Shown here piece by piece: positions 7,586 to 18,538 of a DNA stretch of 38,185 nt. Every line of letters starts with the position of its first letter. Within the stretch, counting starts at the first letter, position 1. The DNA is taken from contig JBCCFW010000057.1 in assembly GCA_039029535.1 (NCBI GenBank), positions 1-38,185 on the forward strand, in the 5' to 3' direction. A program made the position numbers and the translations under genes. The notes below the pieces were generated by a model that worked only from the letters and a program-made list of their open reading frames with translations, was not told where the DNA came from and made no database searches. The stretch is from JBCCFW01 sp039029535. GTDB lineage: Bacteria; Acidobacteriota; JBCCFW01.

Positions 7586-8361
7586 GAGGCTCTCCGCACG
7601 GGGGGAGCGGGGTGGCGCTCCGGATGAGGGAAGAAGGGGGCTCCCTTGAGCTTCAGCTTGAGGGCTTGCCAGTAGATGCCGCCGACCACCTCGGCGGTCA
7701 TGAAGGGGTGCGCCGTGAGGCAGGTCGCGAGCTGACGCGTGGTCATCTCTCGACGTTCCAGGACCAGGGTGGCGTCGAAGGCGCGCTGGCCCTCTTCGAG
7801 GTTGTCCATCTGGACCGTGAGGCCCTCGCCCGGGCGACTGAACCGCCAGTCGCACTCGACGTCCATCCCGATGAAGGGCGAGACGTGGAAGCTCTTGGGG
7901 AAGCGATGTCGGAGCAGACGACCGTCCCGACTGGACGCGTCGCAGGGCAGCACGTAGGCGTGGCGCTCGTTCCAGGGAGTGTTCGTGATCTCGGCGACGA
8001 TGCACTCGACGTCGCGATCGTCCCGGTCGAAGCAGTAGTAGAAGCTGACCGGGTTGAAGCAGGCTCCCCAGAAGCGCAGGTGCGTGAGGAGGCGGATGGG
8101 GCCTTCCGGTCGACGCCCCGTCCGGTCCTCGACGCGATCTCGCACGGCCTGGGCCAGGGGCACGCTCGGGTCACCGAGGTAGTCGGATCGGCGGAACGAC
8201 GCGACGTTGGGGCGCTCGATCGACCAGAGCCACCGGTCGTCGAAGACCCGCGGTAGCTCGTCGAGATCGAGATAGCAGAGGAAGAGTCGGTACCGGAGCG
8301 CGTGAGCGAAGGGCTCATGCCGCCGATGCCGGACCCATCCCCGATAGAGACAGCTCTTCAC
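7582..8361 (-). CDS. DUF1365 (COG3496) family protein
   Basis: A 259-residue cytoplasmic protein. The GTG start at 8361 is chosen because the family begins with the pattern seen here, VKSCLYRGWVRHRRHEP followed by FAHALRYRLFLCYLDLDEL, and because AGGAGA lies 9 nt upstream. Other family marks are LTHLRFWGACFNPVSFYYCFD, VAEITNTPWNERHAYVL and FHVSPFIGMD. The biochemical function is unknown, but the family is nearly always encoded with COG2907 flavoproteins and CFA synthases. In Rhodobacter sphaeroides the homologous set belongs to the singlet-oxygen (RpoE-ChrR) regulon. Its start lies 47 nt inside the flavoprotein gene and its stop overlaps cfa, so it is translationally coupled on both sides. 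Confidence 0.9.
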   Translation of the reverse strand: MKSCLYRGWVRHRRHEPFAHALRYRLFLCYLDLDELPRVFDDRWLWSIERPNVASFRRSDYLGDPSVPLAQAVRDRVEDRTGRRPEGPIRLLTHLRFWGACFNPVSFYYCFDRDDRDVECIVAEITNTPWNERHAYVLPCDASSRDGRLLRHRFPKSFHVSPFIGMDVECDWRFSRPGEGLTVQMDNLEEGQRAFDATLVLERREMTTRQLATCLTAHPFMTAEVVGGIYWQALKLKLKGAPFFPHPERHPAPPVRRAS

Positions 8362-9607
8362 GTCGTGTCGTCTCCTCGAAGCGTTCCCAGGCCCGCAGGG
8401 CGCTGACGACTCCATCCTCGTGGAAGCCGTAGCCCCAGTACGCACCGCAGTAGTGCGTGCGGTTCACGCCGCTGATCTCGGCGTGACGTTCCTGCGCGGC
8501 GAAGCCCGCGGCGGTGTAGACCGGGTGGTGGTAGGTGAAGCGTCTGAGGACGCGATCATCGCGGATGGCGTCGGCGTGGTTGAGGGTCACGAGGTACCGC
8601 TCAGGGCCACGCAGTCGTTGCAGGCGGCTGACGTCGTAGGTCACCGCGACCCGAGCCGCGTCGGGATCGATGAGGTGGACGTTCCAGCTCGCCCGGGCCA
8701 GGGGGCGTCGCGGGAGCAGGCTCGTGTCGTGGTGGAGAACGACGTCGTTCTCCTGATAGGGAATGGCCGAGAGCAGCTCGCGTTCGGTCGGGCTCGGATC
8801 GGCGAGGAGCCGCAAGGCCTGGTCGGAGTGGAGAGCGAGCACGGCGTGGTCGAAGGACTCCGCCCCGCCATCACGGGTCCAGACCTCCACGCGGTCGTCG
8901 AAGCGCGTGATCCGCTCGACCGGACAGGAGAGTCGGATGCGATCGCGATACGACGCGGTCAGCAGTCGCACGTACTCGCGGGAGCCGCCGGTGACCGTGC
9001 GCCAGCAAGGGCGGTCGTTCACCTGGAGGAAGCCGTGCTGCTGGAAGAAGCGAACGAAGTACTTGGCGGGGAAGTCGCGCAGGCCGCGCGACGGGGCCGA
9101 CCAGATCGCAGCACCCATCGGGAGCGCGTGGTGCTCGATGAAGGCCGTGGAGTAACCACCGACTTCGAGGTACTCACCCAGCGTCGGTCCGGGATCGGAC
9201 CGCTCCGCCAGCGCCGGCGCTTCGCGATAGAAACGGAGGATGTCCCGGATCATCCGATGGAACGAGGGCCGGAAGAGGTTGCGTCGCTGAGCGAAGAGCG
9301 AGTTGAGCGAGGTCCCGTTGTACTCGAGCCCGGTGCGCTCGCAGCGCACGCTGAAGCTCATGTCCGACTCCTGCGTGGCGACGCCGAGCTCGTCGAAGAG
9401 TCGGGTGAGCTCGGGGTAGCCGGGCCTGTTGTGAACCAGGAAGCCCGTGTCGACCGCGAGCGGGCCGTCCACGTTGGCGACGTCGACGGTGTGGGCGTGG
9501 CCGCCCACCCAGTCGCTGGCCTCGAAGACGGTGACCTCGTGCTCGCGCTGGGCCAGCCGCGCGGCGACCATGCCGGCGATGCCGGTCCCGACGACGGCGA
9601 TGCGCAT
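8315..9607 (-). CDS. COG2907-type FAD-dependent amine oxidase-like flavoprotein
   Basis: A 430-residue flavoprotein. It opens with the Rossmann ADP-binding motif VVGTGIAGMVAARLAQ (residues 5-20), the acidic strand end VFEASDWVGGHAHTVDV and the family signature VDTGFLVHNRPGYPELTRLFDELGV. Near the C-terminus, YCGAYWGYGFHEDGVVSALRAWE is the FAD-contacting end of COG2907. The ATG at 9607 lies 2 nt after the desaturase stop, and the longer open frame to 9919 is a shadow. Members act, or are thought to act, on unsaturated or methylated fatty acyl chains of phospholipids with DUF1365 and CFA partners. The exact reaction here is inferred. Confidence 0.9.
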   Translation of the reverse strand: MRIAVVGTGIAGMVAARLAQREHEVTVFEASDWVGGHAHTVDVANVDGPLAVDTGFLVHNRPGYPELTRLFDELGVATQESDMSFSVRCERTGLEYNGTSLNSLFAQRRNLFRPSFHRMIRDILRFYREAPALAERSDPGPTLGEYLEVGGYSTAFIEHHALPMGAAIWSAPSRGLRDFPAKYFVRFFQQHGFLQVNDRPCWRTVTGGSREYVRLLTASYRDRIRLSCPVERITRFDDRVEVWTRDGGAESFDHAVLALHSDQALRLLADPSPTERELLSAIPYQENDVVLHHDTSLLPRRPLARASWNVHLIDPDAARVAVTYDVSRLQRLRGPERYLVTLNHADAIRDDRVLRRFTYHHPVYTAAGFAAQERHAEISGVNRTHYCGAYWGYGFHEDGVVSALRAWERFEETTRREELSLSGMGPASAA

Positions 9608-9609
9608 GC

Positions 9610-10554
9610 TCAGGTCGCTCCAGCCAAGCGCACGTGGTCGGGCACGGGCGTCAGGTCCGAGACGATGCCGAACCACGAGAGCACGACCAGGGCGATCCAG
9701 GTCGCGTCGATCTCCCACCAGCGGAAGCCCTGACGGGTCGAGCCGGGGTAGTAGTGGTGGTTGTTGTGCCAGCCCTCGCCGAGGGTGAGCAGGGCGATGA
9801 GCAGCGAGTTGCGACTGTCGTCGCGGGTCTCGTAGCGCCGGCGTCCGATGACGTGGGCCAGCGAGTTCACGGTGAGCGTCGCGTGCAACAACACCACCGT
9901 CGAGATGAAGAAGCCCCACACGAGGAGCTGGGGTCCGTTCGTGCCGAGCGCTGGGGCGGCGACGGCCAGGTGCTCACCAAGACCGAAGAGCAGGGCGGCG
10001 AGGGCGACGGGCACCAGCGTGTCGAAGCGGTCGAGGAAGCGCAGCTCGGGATAGCGCGCCAGGTCGGGCACCATCTCGGCCCGCGTGCGGAAGTTCGACT
10101 CGCTCGTCAGCCAGCCGATGTGGCTCCAGGCGAAGCCGTGCTGACGCGGCGAGTGCACGTCGGCGGGCTGGTCGGAGCGCGCGTGATGCAGCCGATGATG
10201 GGCCGCCCACCACAGGGGACCACGTTGAACGGACGACGCGCCCAGGAGGGCGAAGGCGAACTGGAAGAAGCGCGAGGTCCGGAAGGTGCGGTGTGAGAAG
10301 TAGCGGTGGTAGAAGCCCGTGATCGCGAACATCCGAACGAGGTAGAGCGCTACGGCCACCAGGACGGCAAGGGGGCTCCAGCCGACCACGACCACGGCGA
10401 CGCAGGCGAGGTGCAGGGCCACGAGAGGGACGACTCGCAGCCAGTCGACCCGGTGCTCCTCGCTCTCGGCCGGGACCTCGCCGGCCGCGCTGTCGAACCA
10501 GCGAACGAGGGCGATCGCCGCGCGCTGGAGGCTCGACACGCCGCTGCGGATCAC
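9610..10554 (-). CDS. Membrane acyl-CoA/acyl-lipid desaturase (delta-9 type)
   Basis: A 314-residue di-iron integral membrane desaturase that uses O2 to put a double bond in a fatty acyl chain. The GTG start at 10554 overlaps the preceding stop as GTGA. The three histidine boxes are complete: HRYFSH (83-88), HRLHH (120-124) and HNNHH (263-267, in GEGWHNNHHYYPGS). Two pairs of transmembrane segments are visible (about 41-80 and 178-225). The GFRWWEIDATW segment after box three is typical of the stearoyl-CoA/delta-9 group (COG1398). It sits between two lipid-modifying genes and would supply the unsaturated chains they act on. Electrons would come from a ferredoxin or cytochrome partner not encoded next to it. 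Confidence 0.92.
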   Translation of the reverse strand: MIRSGVSSLQRAAIALVRWFDSAAGEVPAESEEHRVDWLRVVPLVALHLACVAVVVVGWSPLAVLVAVALYLVRMFAITGFYHRYFSHRTFRTSRFFQFAFALLGASSVQRGPLWWAAHHRLHHARSDQPADVHSPRQHGFAWSHIGWLTSESNFRTRAEMVPDLARYPELRFLDRFDTLVPVALAALLFGLGEHLAVAAPALGTNGPQLLVWGFFISTVVLLHATLTVNSLAHVIGRRRYETRDDSRNSLLIALLTLGEGWHNNHHYYPGSTRQGFRWWEIDATWIALVVLSWFGIVSDLTPVPDHVRLAGAT

Positions 10555-11600
10555 GACACCAGCCTCGGTCGGCCGGGCTTGGTCATCCGGTAGTGCGCGA
10601 CGAGCCACTCGTCACCGTTGCGGTACCCGAAGAGCTCGGCACAGGCCATGAAGAACATCCGCCAGCGCTGGACCCAGGTCTCCGCCTCGTCGGGACCGTG
10701 CACCCCTGCCAGCACCTCGTGTACCTCGTCGCGACGTGCGTCGAGATTGGCGAGCCAGGCCTCGGAGGTCTTCTGGTAGTGCTCGCCGCCGACCCGCCAC
10801 TGCTCGGCGAGGTGGAGGTCGCGCTGGAAGAGCCCGAGCTGCTCCTCCGACGGCATCTGCCCACCCGTGAAGAAGTGGCGGCCCATCCAGTTGTCCTCGC
10901 CTTCGGTCTCGAACGGGTAGGCGTAGGAGCGATGGCAGAACACGTGCACGAACAGTGAGCCGTGCTCGACGAGCCAGCCGGCGATGCGGGCGAGCAGCTC
11001 TTCCCAGTTGCGCGCGTGCTCGAACATCTCCACCGAGACGACGCGATCGAACTGACCCGACGGCACGAAGTCGTTGATGTCGGCGGTGATGACCTCGACG
11101 TTGGTGAGGCCACGCTCGCGGCAGCGGTCCAGGACGTGCTCGCGCTGCGAGCCCGAGTTCGACACGGCCACGAAGCGACTGTCGGGCATCCGCTCGGCGG
11201 CCCACAGCGTGAGCGAGCCCCAGCCACAGCCGAGGTCGAGCACGCGCTGGCCGTCTTCGAGTTGGGCCCGTGCTGCGGTGAGCGCGAGCATGGCGTCCTC
11301 GGCTTGGTCCAGCGTGGTGGCGCCTTCGGGCCAGAAGGCGCTGCTGTACTTGAGGTGACGGCCGAGCACGAGCTCGTAGAAGGCGGCGGGCACCTCGTAG
11401 TGCTGGTCGTTGGCTTGCTCGGGCACCGGAGCGATGGGGCTGTCGCGAAGCTCCTCCGACCAGCGTTCGGCCGCGGCGGGGTCGTTGGCGAGACGACGCT
11501 GCTCCTGACGGAGACGGTGACCCATCAGCCGACGCATGACCCAGCGCACGGCCGGGTCGGGGATGCGTCCGCTCTCGATCAAGGCGGTGGCAGTGCTCAC
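10551..11600 (-). CDS. CFA-synthase-like SAM-dependent methyltransferase
   Basis: A 349-residue class I methyltransferase of the cyclopropane synthase/coclaurine methyltransferase-like group. The GTG start at 11600 has AAAGGA 9 nt upstream, in the 25-nt gap after the SRPBCC gene. The SAM loop LDLGCGWGSL is at about 121-130, and the family segment QHYEVPAAFYELVLGRHLKYSSAFW precedes it. The motif that reads YSC in true CFA synthases reads YSS here, so the bicarbonate-site cysteine is replaced. VEMFEHARNWEELLARI and HVFCHRSYAYPFE follow. It differs clearly from the second methyltransferase in this operon (6302-7585), so the operon has two non-redundant methyltransferases. A phospholipid acyl substrate is inferred from context. 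Confidence 0.87.
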   Translation of the reverse strand: MSTATALIESGRIPDPAVRWVMRRLMGHRLRQEQRRLANDPAAAERWSEELRDSPIAPVPEQANDQHYEVPAAFYELVLGRHLKYSSAFWPEGATTLDQAEDAMLALTAARAQLEDGQRVLDLGCGWGSLTLWAAERMPDSRFVAVSNSGSQREHVLDRCRERGLTNVEVITADINDFVPSGQFDRVVSVEMFEHARNWEELLARIAGWLVEHGSLFVHVFCHRSYAYPFETEGEDNWMGRHFFTGGQMPSEEQLGLFQRDLHLAEQWRVGGEHYQKTSEAWLANLDARRDEVHEVLAGVHGPDEAETWVQRWRMFFMACAELFGYRNGDEWLVAHYRMTKPGRPRLVS

Positions 11601-11625
11601 GTGCGGGTGTCCTTTGCTGATCCGT

Positions 11626-12174
11626 CTAGGAGGCGTCCCGACCGGTCGGGGCAAAGAGTCGGTCGATGGTTGCGGCGCGGTACTCGAAGATGCGGCGGAG
11701 CTGATGCTCGACGACGAGACCGGCGCAGGCCTGACCCAGCCGGCCGAGGACCGGAGCGAACAGCACGCGGTCGGTCATCCGGGTCGTGTCTCCGCAGGCC
11801 TCGAAGGTGTGCTCGTGCCACCAGCACCGGTAGGGGCCGCGAAGCTGTGAGTCGACGAAGCGATGCGGGGGCTCCCAGGAGTCGATGCGCGTCCGCCAGC
11901 TCAGGGGCACGGGGCCGAGGCGGATGCGGTAGTCGATGAGCGCCCCCTCTCGCATTTCGATGGGCAAGGGGGTTTGGATGCGGAAGCCCAGCCAGGGAGG
12001 GGTGATCGCTCCTAAGTTCCGGGCGTCGGCAAAGAAGGTGAAGACCTCCGACAGCGGCGCTGCCACGACGGCCTCCTGGACGAGCTGGCGTAGGGGAGCG
12101 CGCGCTCGGAGGTAGTCGGTGGTCAGGGGGCCGGTCGGGGCCGGACCGAATTCGGGAGTGGTGGTCGGTGTCAT
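11626..12174 (-). CDS. SRPBCC (START/ligand-binding) family protein
   Basis: A 182-residue protein of the helix-grip ligand-binding fold. The ATG at 12174 is preferred; a TTG at 12249 would give 25 more low-complexity residues and run through the promoter region. The core has QEAVVAAPLSEVFTFFADARNLGAITPPWLGFRI, then GALIDYRIRLGPVPLSWRTRIDSWEPPHRFVDSQLRGPYRCWWHEHTFE, the usual signature of COG4276-like SRPBCC proteins. It is the first gene of the lipid operon, divergent from the CarH-type regulator gene. It may bind a lipid or isoprenoid ligand; nothing in the sequence names it. Confidence 0.85.
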   Translation of the reverse strand: MTPTTTPEFGPAPTGPLTTDYLRARAPLRQLVQEAVVAAPLSEVFTFFADARNLGAITPPWLGFRIQTPLPIEMREGALIDYRIRLGPVPLSWRTRIDSWEPPHRFVDSQLRGPYRCWWHEHTFEACGDTTRMTDRVLFAPVLGRLGQACAGLVVEHQLRRIFEYRAATIDRLFAPTGRDAS

Positions 12175-12183
12175 CGGGGGAAT

Positions 12184-12271
12184 GGTCGAATCGGGCCCCG
12201 CGAGTGGGCGAATCAAGGAGACCGTCGGTCGATTTGGGCGCTTTGTCAAGACGGTGTGGTCGATTTGACGG
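12184..12271. promoter_or_regulatory. Divergent promoter region with four phased repeats, candidate CarH operator
   Basis: The 151-nt gap between the lipid operon and the carH-like gene is AT-richer than its surroundings. It holds four direct copies of a motif close to GGKCGAWTYRRG: GGTCGAATCGGG (12184), GGGCGAATCAAG (12206), GGTCGATTTGGG (12227) and GGTCGATTTGAC (12258). An inverted half copy is at 12306-12314. The spacings are 22, 21 and 31 nt, near 2, 2 and 3 helical turns, so the copies face one side of the helix. The last overlaps a TTGACG box at 12265-12270 (plus strand), and a TTGACA box for the minus strand is at 12244-12249. No good -10 boxes were found. CarH proteins are known to bind arrays of repeated sites as tetramers. 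Confidence 0.5.
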
Positions 12272-12325
12272 GTTCAGTGACCGGGTCCACTTGTCAGAAG
12301 CGCCTAAACCGACCAGAATTTCATC

Positions 12326-13171
12326 GTGAGCGAAGTCCTCATCTCCACGACCGAGGCAGCCAAGCTCCTCGGGGCGAGTCCGTCCAGCGTCAAGCGCTGG
12401 GCGGACGCGGGTCTCCTGCGCTGCGTGAAGACCCCTGGACGCCACCGCCGCTTCGACCGCGCGGAGGTCGAGCGCTTCGGCGAGAACCTCCCCGACGAGT
12501 CGCCCGGCGGGGCCACGGTCGACCCGGTCGAAGCGCCCTCCGATCCGCGGCTGGCCACCTGGCTCGATCTCCTGCTCGCCTCGCCCTCGCCGCGGGTCGT
12601 CGAGGACGCCCTGCTCGAGGAGTGCGGCCGACTGGGGAGCTGGGGACGCGTGGCCGACCGGCTCGGTCAGGTCCTCGGCGAGCTCGGGATGCGCTGGGCC
12701 GAGGGCTCCGTCTCGATCCTCGAAGAGCACCAGGTCTCGGACCGACTCGCGCGGGCGCTGGCGCGGGTGACGGATGGACTGCCGGTGGCTGCCGACGCCC
12801 CGATCGGCCTGCTCGCCATGGCCGAGGGTGACGACCACACGCTCGGTCTCCAGCTCGTCGAGCTCTGCCTGCGCGAGGCCGGTTGGCACACCCGTTGGGT
12901 GGGCGCGCGCAGTCCCATCGAGGAGCTCAAGGAGTACGTCACCCAGGAGCGCGTGCAGCTCCTGGCGGTTTCGGCCTCGTCGGCCTCCATCGATGGAGAC
13001 TCCCTGCGAGGGCAGGCCACCGAGTTGGAGGTCGCCTGCCAGAAGGCCGGAGCACTGCTTCTCCTCGGCGGCACCGGGCATTGGCCCGAGGACCTGCGGC
13101 ACGCCCGTGTCGTTCGGCGGCTCTCCGAGCTCCGCGCGCTGGTCGCCCGGGACGGCACGAAAGGGAAGTAA
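12326..13171 (+). CDS. carH: CarH/LitR-type B12-dependent light-sensing MerR-family repressor
   Basis: A 281-residue transcription factor that in this family binds adenosylcobalamin, represses DNA in the dark as a tetramer and lets go when light breaks the Co-C bond. Residues 5-52 are a MerR-type winged helix (TTEAAKLLGASPSSVKRWADAGLLR to RRFDRAEVERFGE). A four-helix cobalamin cap follows with the full light-sensing motif Wx9EH: Trp124, Glu134, His135. The B12-binding Rossmann domain has DDHTLG with the likely lower axial ligand His171, and the later GGTG turn. All residues diagnostic of photoactive CarH are kept. The GTG start at 12326 has no visible Shine-Dalgarno. The gene is divergent from the lipid operon and 8 nt upstream of the selenoprotein gene, its likely co-transcribed partner. 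Confidence 0.9.
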   Translation: MSEVLISTTEAAKLLGASPSSVKRWADAGLLRCVKTPGRHRRFDRAEVERFGENLPDESPGGATVDPVEAPSDPRLATWLDLLLASPSPRVVEDALLEECGRLGSWGRVADRLGQVLGELGMRWAEGSVSILEEHQVSDRLARALARVTDGLPVAADAPIGLLAMAEGDDHTLGLQLVELCLREAGWHTRWVGARSPIEELKEYVTQERVQLLAVSASSASIDGDSLRGQATELEVACQKAGALLLLGGTGHWPEDLRHARVVRRLSELRALVARDGTKGK

Positions 13172-13179
13172 CCTCGGGC

Positions 13180-13731
13180 ATGTCCTTCATCCGAATGGTG
13201 CCCGAGGACGACGCGACCGGTGAGCTGGCGGACCTGTATGCCGCCGCGATGGATCCCGGACAGGATCGCGTCGACAACGTGCTCAAGGTGCACTCGCTCC
13301 ATCCAAACGGCCTGGCGGCGCATCTCGCCATCTACCGCGCGGTCATGGCAGGAACCAAGAGCCTGAGGAAGGCCGACCGGGAGCTCATTGCCGTGGCGGT
13401 GAGTCGCTGGAACGAGTGCCACTACTGAATCACCCACCATCGGCGCGGTCTGCGCCGGCTGTGGAAGGACGCGGAGCGCGCCGACCGAGCGGCGGTCGAT
13501 CCGTACTCGGCCGACCTCGACGAGCGGCAGGTCGCCATGGTGCGGCACGCGGAAAAGCTCACCAAGACGCCGGGTGCCATCGAGCGCTCCGACGTCGAGG
13601 CGTTGCGAGCCGTCGGCTTCACCGACGAAGACGTGCTCGCCATCACCGAGGTCGTCGCCTACTACGCCTACGCCAACCGCATTGCCGACGGGCTGGGCGT
13701 CGAGGTCGAGCCGGAAGACGCGGCGGACTGA
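13180..13731 (+). CDS. AhpD-like alkylhydroperoxidase selenoprotein (CxxU; in-frame UGA at 13426)
   Basis: A 183-residue protein read through UGA 13426-13428 as selenocysteine 83. Before the UGA the frame reads SRWNECHY and after it ITHHRRGLRRL; family members have CHYCxxHH here, so the UGA replaces the second cysteine. Using M. tuberculosis AhpD numbering, Glu118-Cys130-Cys133-His137 correspond to Glu68, Cys80, Sec83 and His87, putting Sec at the peroxidatic position. The frame stays open and family-like on both sides (N-terminal IRMVPEDDATGELADLY; C-terminal KTPGAIERSDVEALRAVGFTDEDVLAITEVVAYYAYANRIADGLGVE). A SECIS hairpin with a GGUCU loop starts right after the UGA. It would reduce organic or lipid hydroperoxides in the cytoplasm, and co-transcription with carH suggests light control. 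Standard gene callers will split it into two ORFs. Confidence 0.88.
13434..13464 (+). promoter_or_regulatory. Bacterial SECIS element downstream of the UGA Sec codon
   Basis: CGGCGC (13441-13446) and GCGCCG (13452-13457) form a perfect 6-bp stem with the 5-nt loop GGTCT. CCAC (13434-13437) and GTGG (13461-13464) add a lower 4-bp stem across a 3x3 internal loop. The apical loop starts 18 nt after the UGA, within the range known for bacterial SECIS elements, and has G in its first two positions. The loop sequence is the same GGUCU as in the SECIS of E. coli fdhF, which SelB binds. Confidence 0.85.
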
Positions 13732-13865
13732 AGACCGGGCGGGCGTCTGCCGACTCGATTCTCGGGCTGAGGGGGGATCTACCGATTCGCGGCCCGACAT
13801 GACCTGATCGTGGAGTGGATCTCGCCATCTCCATCGGGGACTGGCGTCGAGAACGGAGCCGAACC

Positions 13866-15250
13866 GTGCTGGATCGACCGAATTCACCGAGGAGACGCCG
13901 ATCGGGTCTCGTGCTCCTCGTCTCTTGCCTGGCCCTGGGAACCGGCTCGGCCTCTGCAAGCACGCTGCGCCTGGAGCCCGTCCTCGGCACGCCCGGCCAG
14001 GCGCTCAGCATTCCGGTGAGCCTCGACTCCACCGACCCCTGCGTGGGCGGCGTGACCTTCGAGGTGGTCCACGCGGCCGAGCTGACCTTCACCGAGGCCT
14101 CGGCGGCCGACGAGTCGTGCTTGCTTCACGCCGAGAGCATCGACGACACGACGTTGCGCGTGGGTCTCCTCTGCCCCGACCTCCTCCATCAGCTCGACGA
14201 CGTCCTGCAGCTCGACTTCACGCTCTCGTCTGACGCCACGGAAGGCGTGCTCGACCTGGGCCTGACTTTCCTCGCGGCGGCCGACTGCAACGGGTCGACG
14301 ATCGAGCTCTCGGGGGAGGACGGAGAGGTCGCCGTCGGCATGTCGTGCGAGCTGCCCGGTGACGTCTACCCCGACGGTGCCGGCGACGGCGTGCTCGACC
14401 TCCGCGACTTCCTTCTCGCCGGTCGCAAGGCCCTCCTCCAGACCAACGCGGTGGGAGGACACGACCTGCTCTGCGCCGACTTCCATCCTGGGGCGACGCT
14501 CTGCACCACCGAAGCCGGCGTCACCCGCTGGTGTGCCGAGGGTGGTGACGGCTCGCTCGGCCTCGACGAGGTCGCTCTCATCCGCGGGTTGGTCGCCGGC
14601 ACCGTGGAGATCTCCTGCGATCCCTGCCTGGCGGCACTTCCCGTCGACCAGGCCTTCGTGCCCGGTGACGTGGCGCCCCTCGGTGACACCAATGGCGTGG
14701 CCGACATTGGTGACGTCGTGCAGTGCCTCCGCTGGTCGGTCGGGCTCGACGAGCTCCCGACCGACGACGTGCTCCTGCGCGCCGACGTGAGCCCGACCGA
14801 GGACGACGAGGCGCTCGAGGTCGTCGTCGGCAACGACACCATCGACATCAGCGACGTCGTGCAGCTCCTGCGAGCCTCGGTGGGGCTCGACACCCTCGCC
14901 TGGCCGCGACACGAGCTGGCGGTCACCATCGACGCGCCGGCCGGCATCGTCGGCTACCGCGTCGGCTTGGACGGCTGGCCGCTCTGGGCCGAGGTCATCG
15001 GTCACGAAGGAGCAGGTTGCGGCGAAGATGACGGTGATGGCCTCGACGAGGTCGTCGGCCTGGTCACGCTGACCTGCACCACCGACCCCGATCCCGTGCT
15101 GGAGAGCGCGGGTGACCTCGTGGTCGTGACTTATCGAGCGCCGGAGTCCGTGCCCCTGGAAGGAGACGACGCGGTCACGCTGACCAGCGAGCTGGTCGAC
15201 GCCGCCTTGTTCTTCGTCGATGCCGAGCTCGGCATGGAAGGGAGGCAGCC

Positions 15251-15254
<4 letters not shown>
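13866..15254 (+). CDS. Secreted cohesin-like / dockerin-like protein
   Basis: A 462-residue exported protein. GTG 13866 is chosen because GGAG lies 7 nt upstream and the product then begins with a proper signal peptide (basic RRRR, then GLVLLVSCLALGTGSASA); an in-frame GTG at 13815 would bury it. Mature order: a cohesin-like beta domain (about 35-160, LRLEPVLGTPGQALSIPVSLDS), a first dockerin-like pair (GDVYPDGAGDGVLDLRDFLLAGRKAL and GDGSLGLDEVALIRGLVAG), a second pair (PGDVAPLGDTNGVADIGDVVQCLRWSVGLDEL and VGNDTIDISDVVQLLRASVGLDTL), and a second beta domain (HELAVTIDAPAGIVGYRVGL to the end). The D/N-rich loops should bind calcium. It overlaps the start of the protease gene by 4 nt, so the two are made together and may bind each other. 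Confidence 0.75.
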
Positions 15255-18502
<3,248 letters not shown>

Positions 18503-18538
18503 GTCAGGATAAGATGGGGCCTGGAGGAGGGACGGCCC

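Noticed and set aside
12175..12325. Cobalamin riboswitch upstream of the carH-like gene
   Set aside because: No B12-box sequence or long structured leader is visible; the gap is short and filled by DNA repeats.
13537..13731. Separate small gene of 64 residues
   Set aside because: It is the C-terminal part of the selenoprotein, in the same frame after the UGA.
18503..18538. Possible -10 box TAAGAT before the hscC gene
   Set aside because: No recognisable -35 element; single weak match only.
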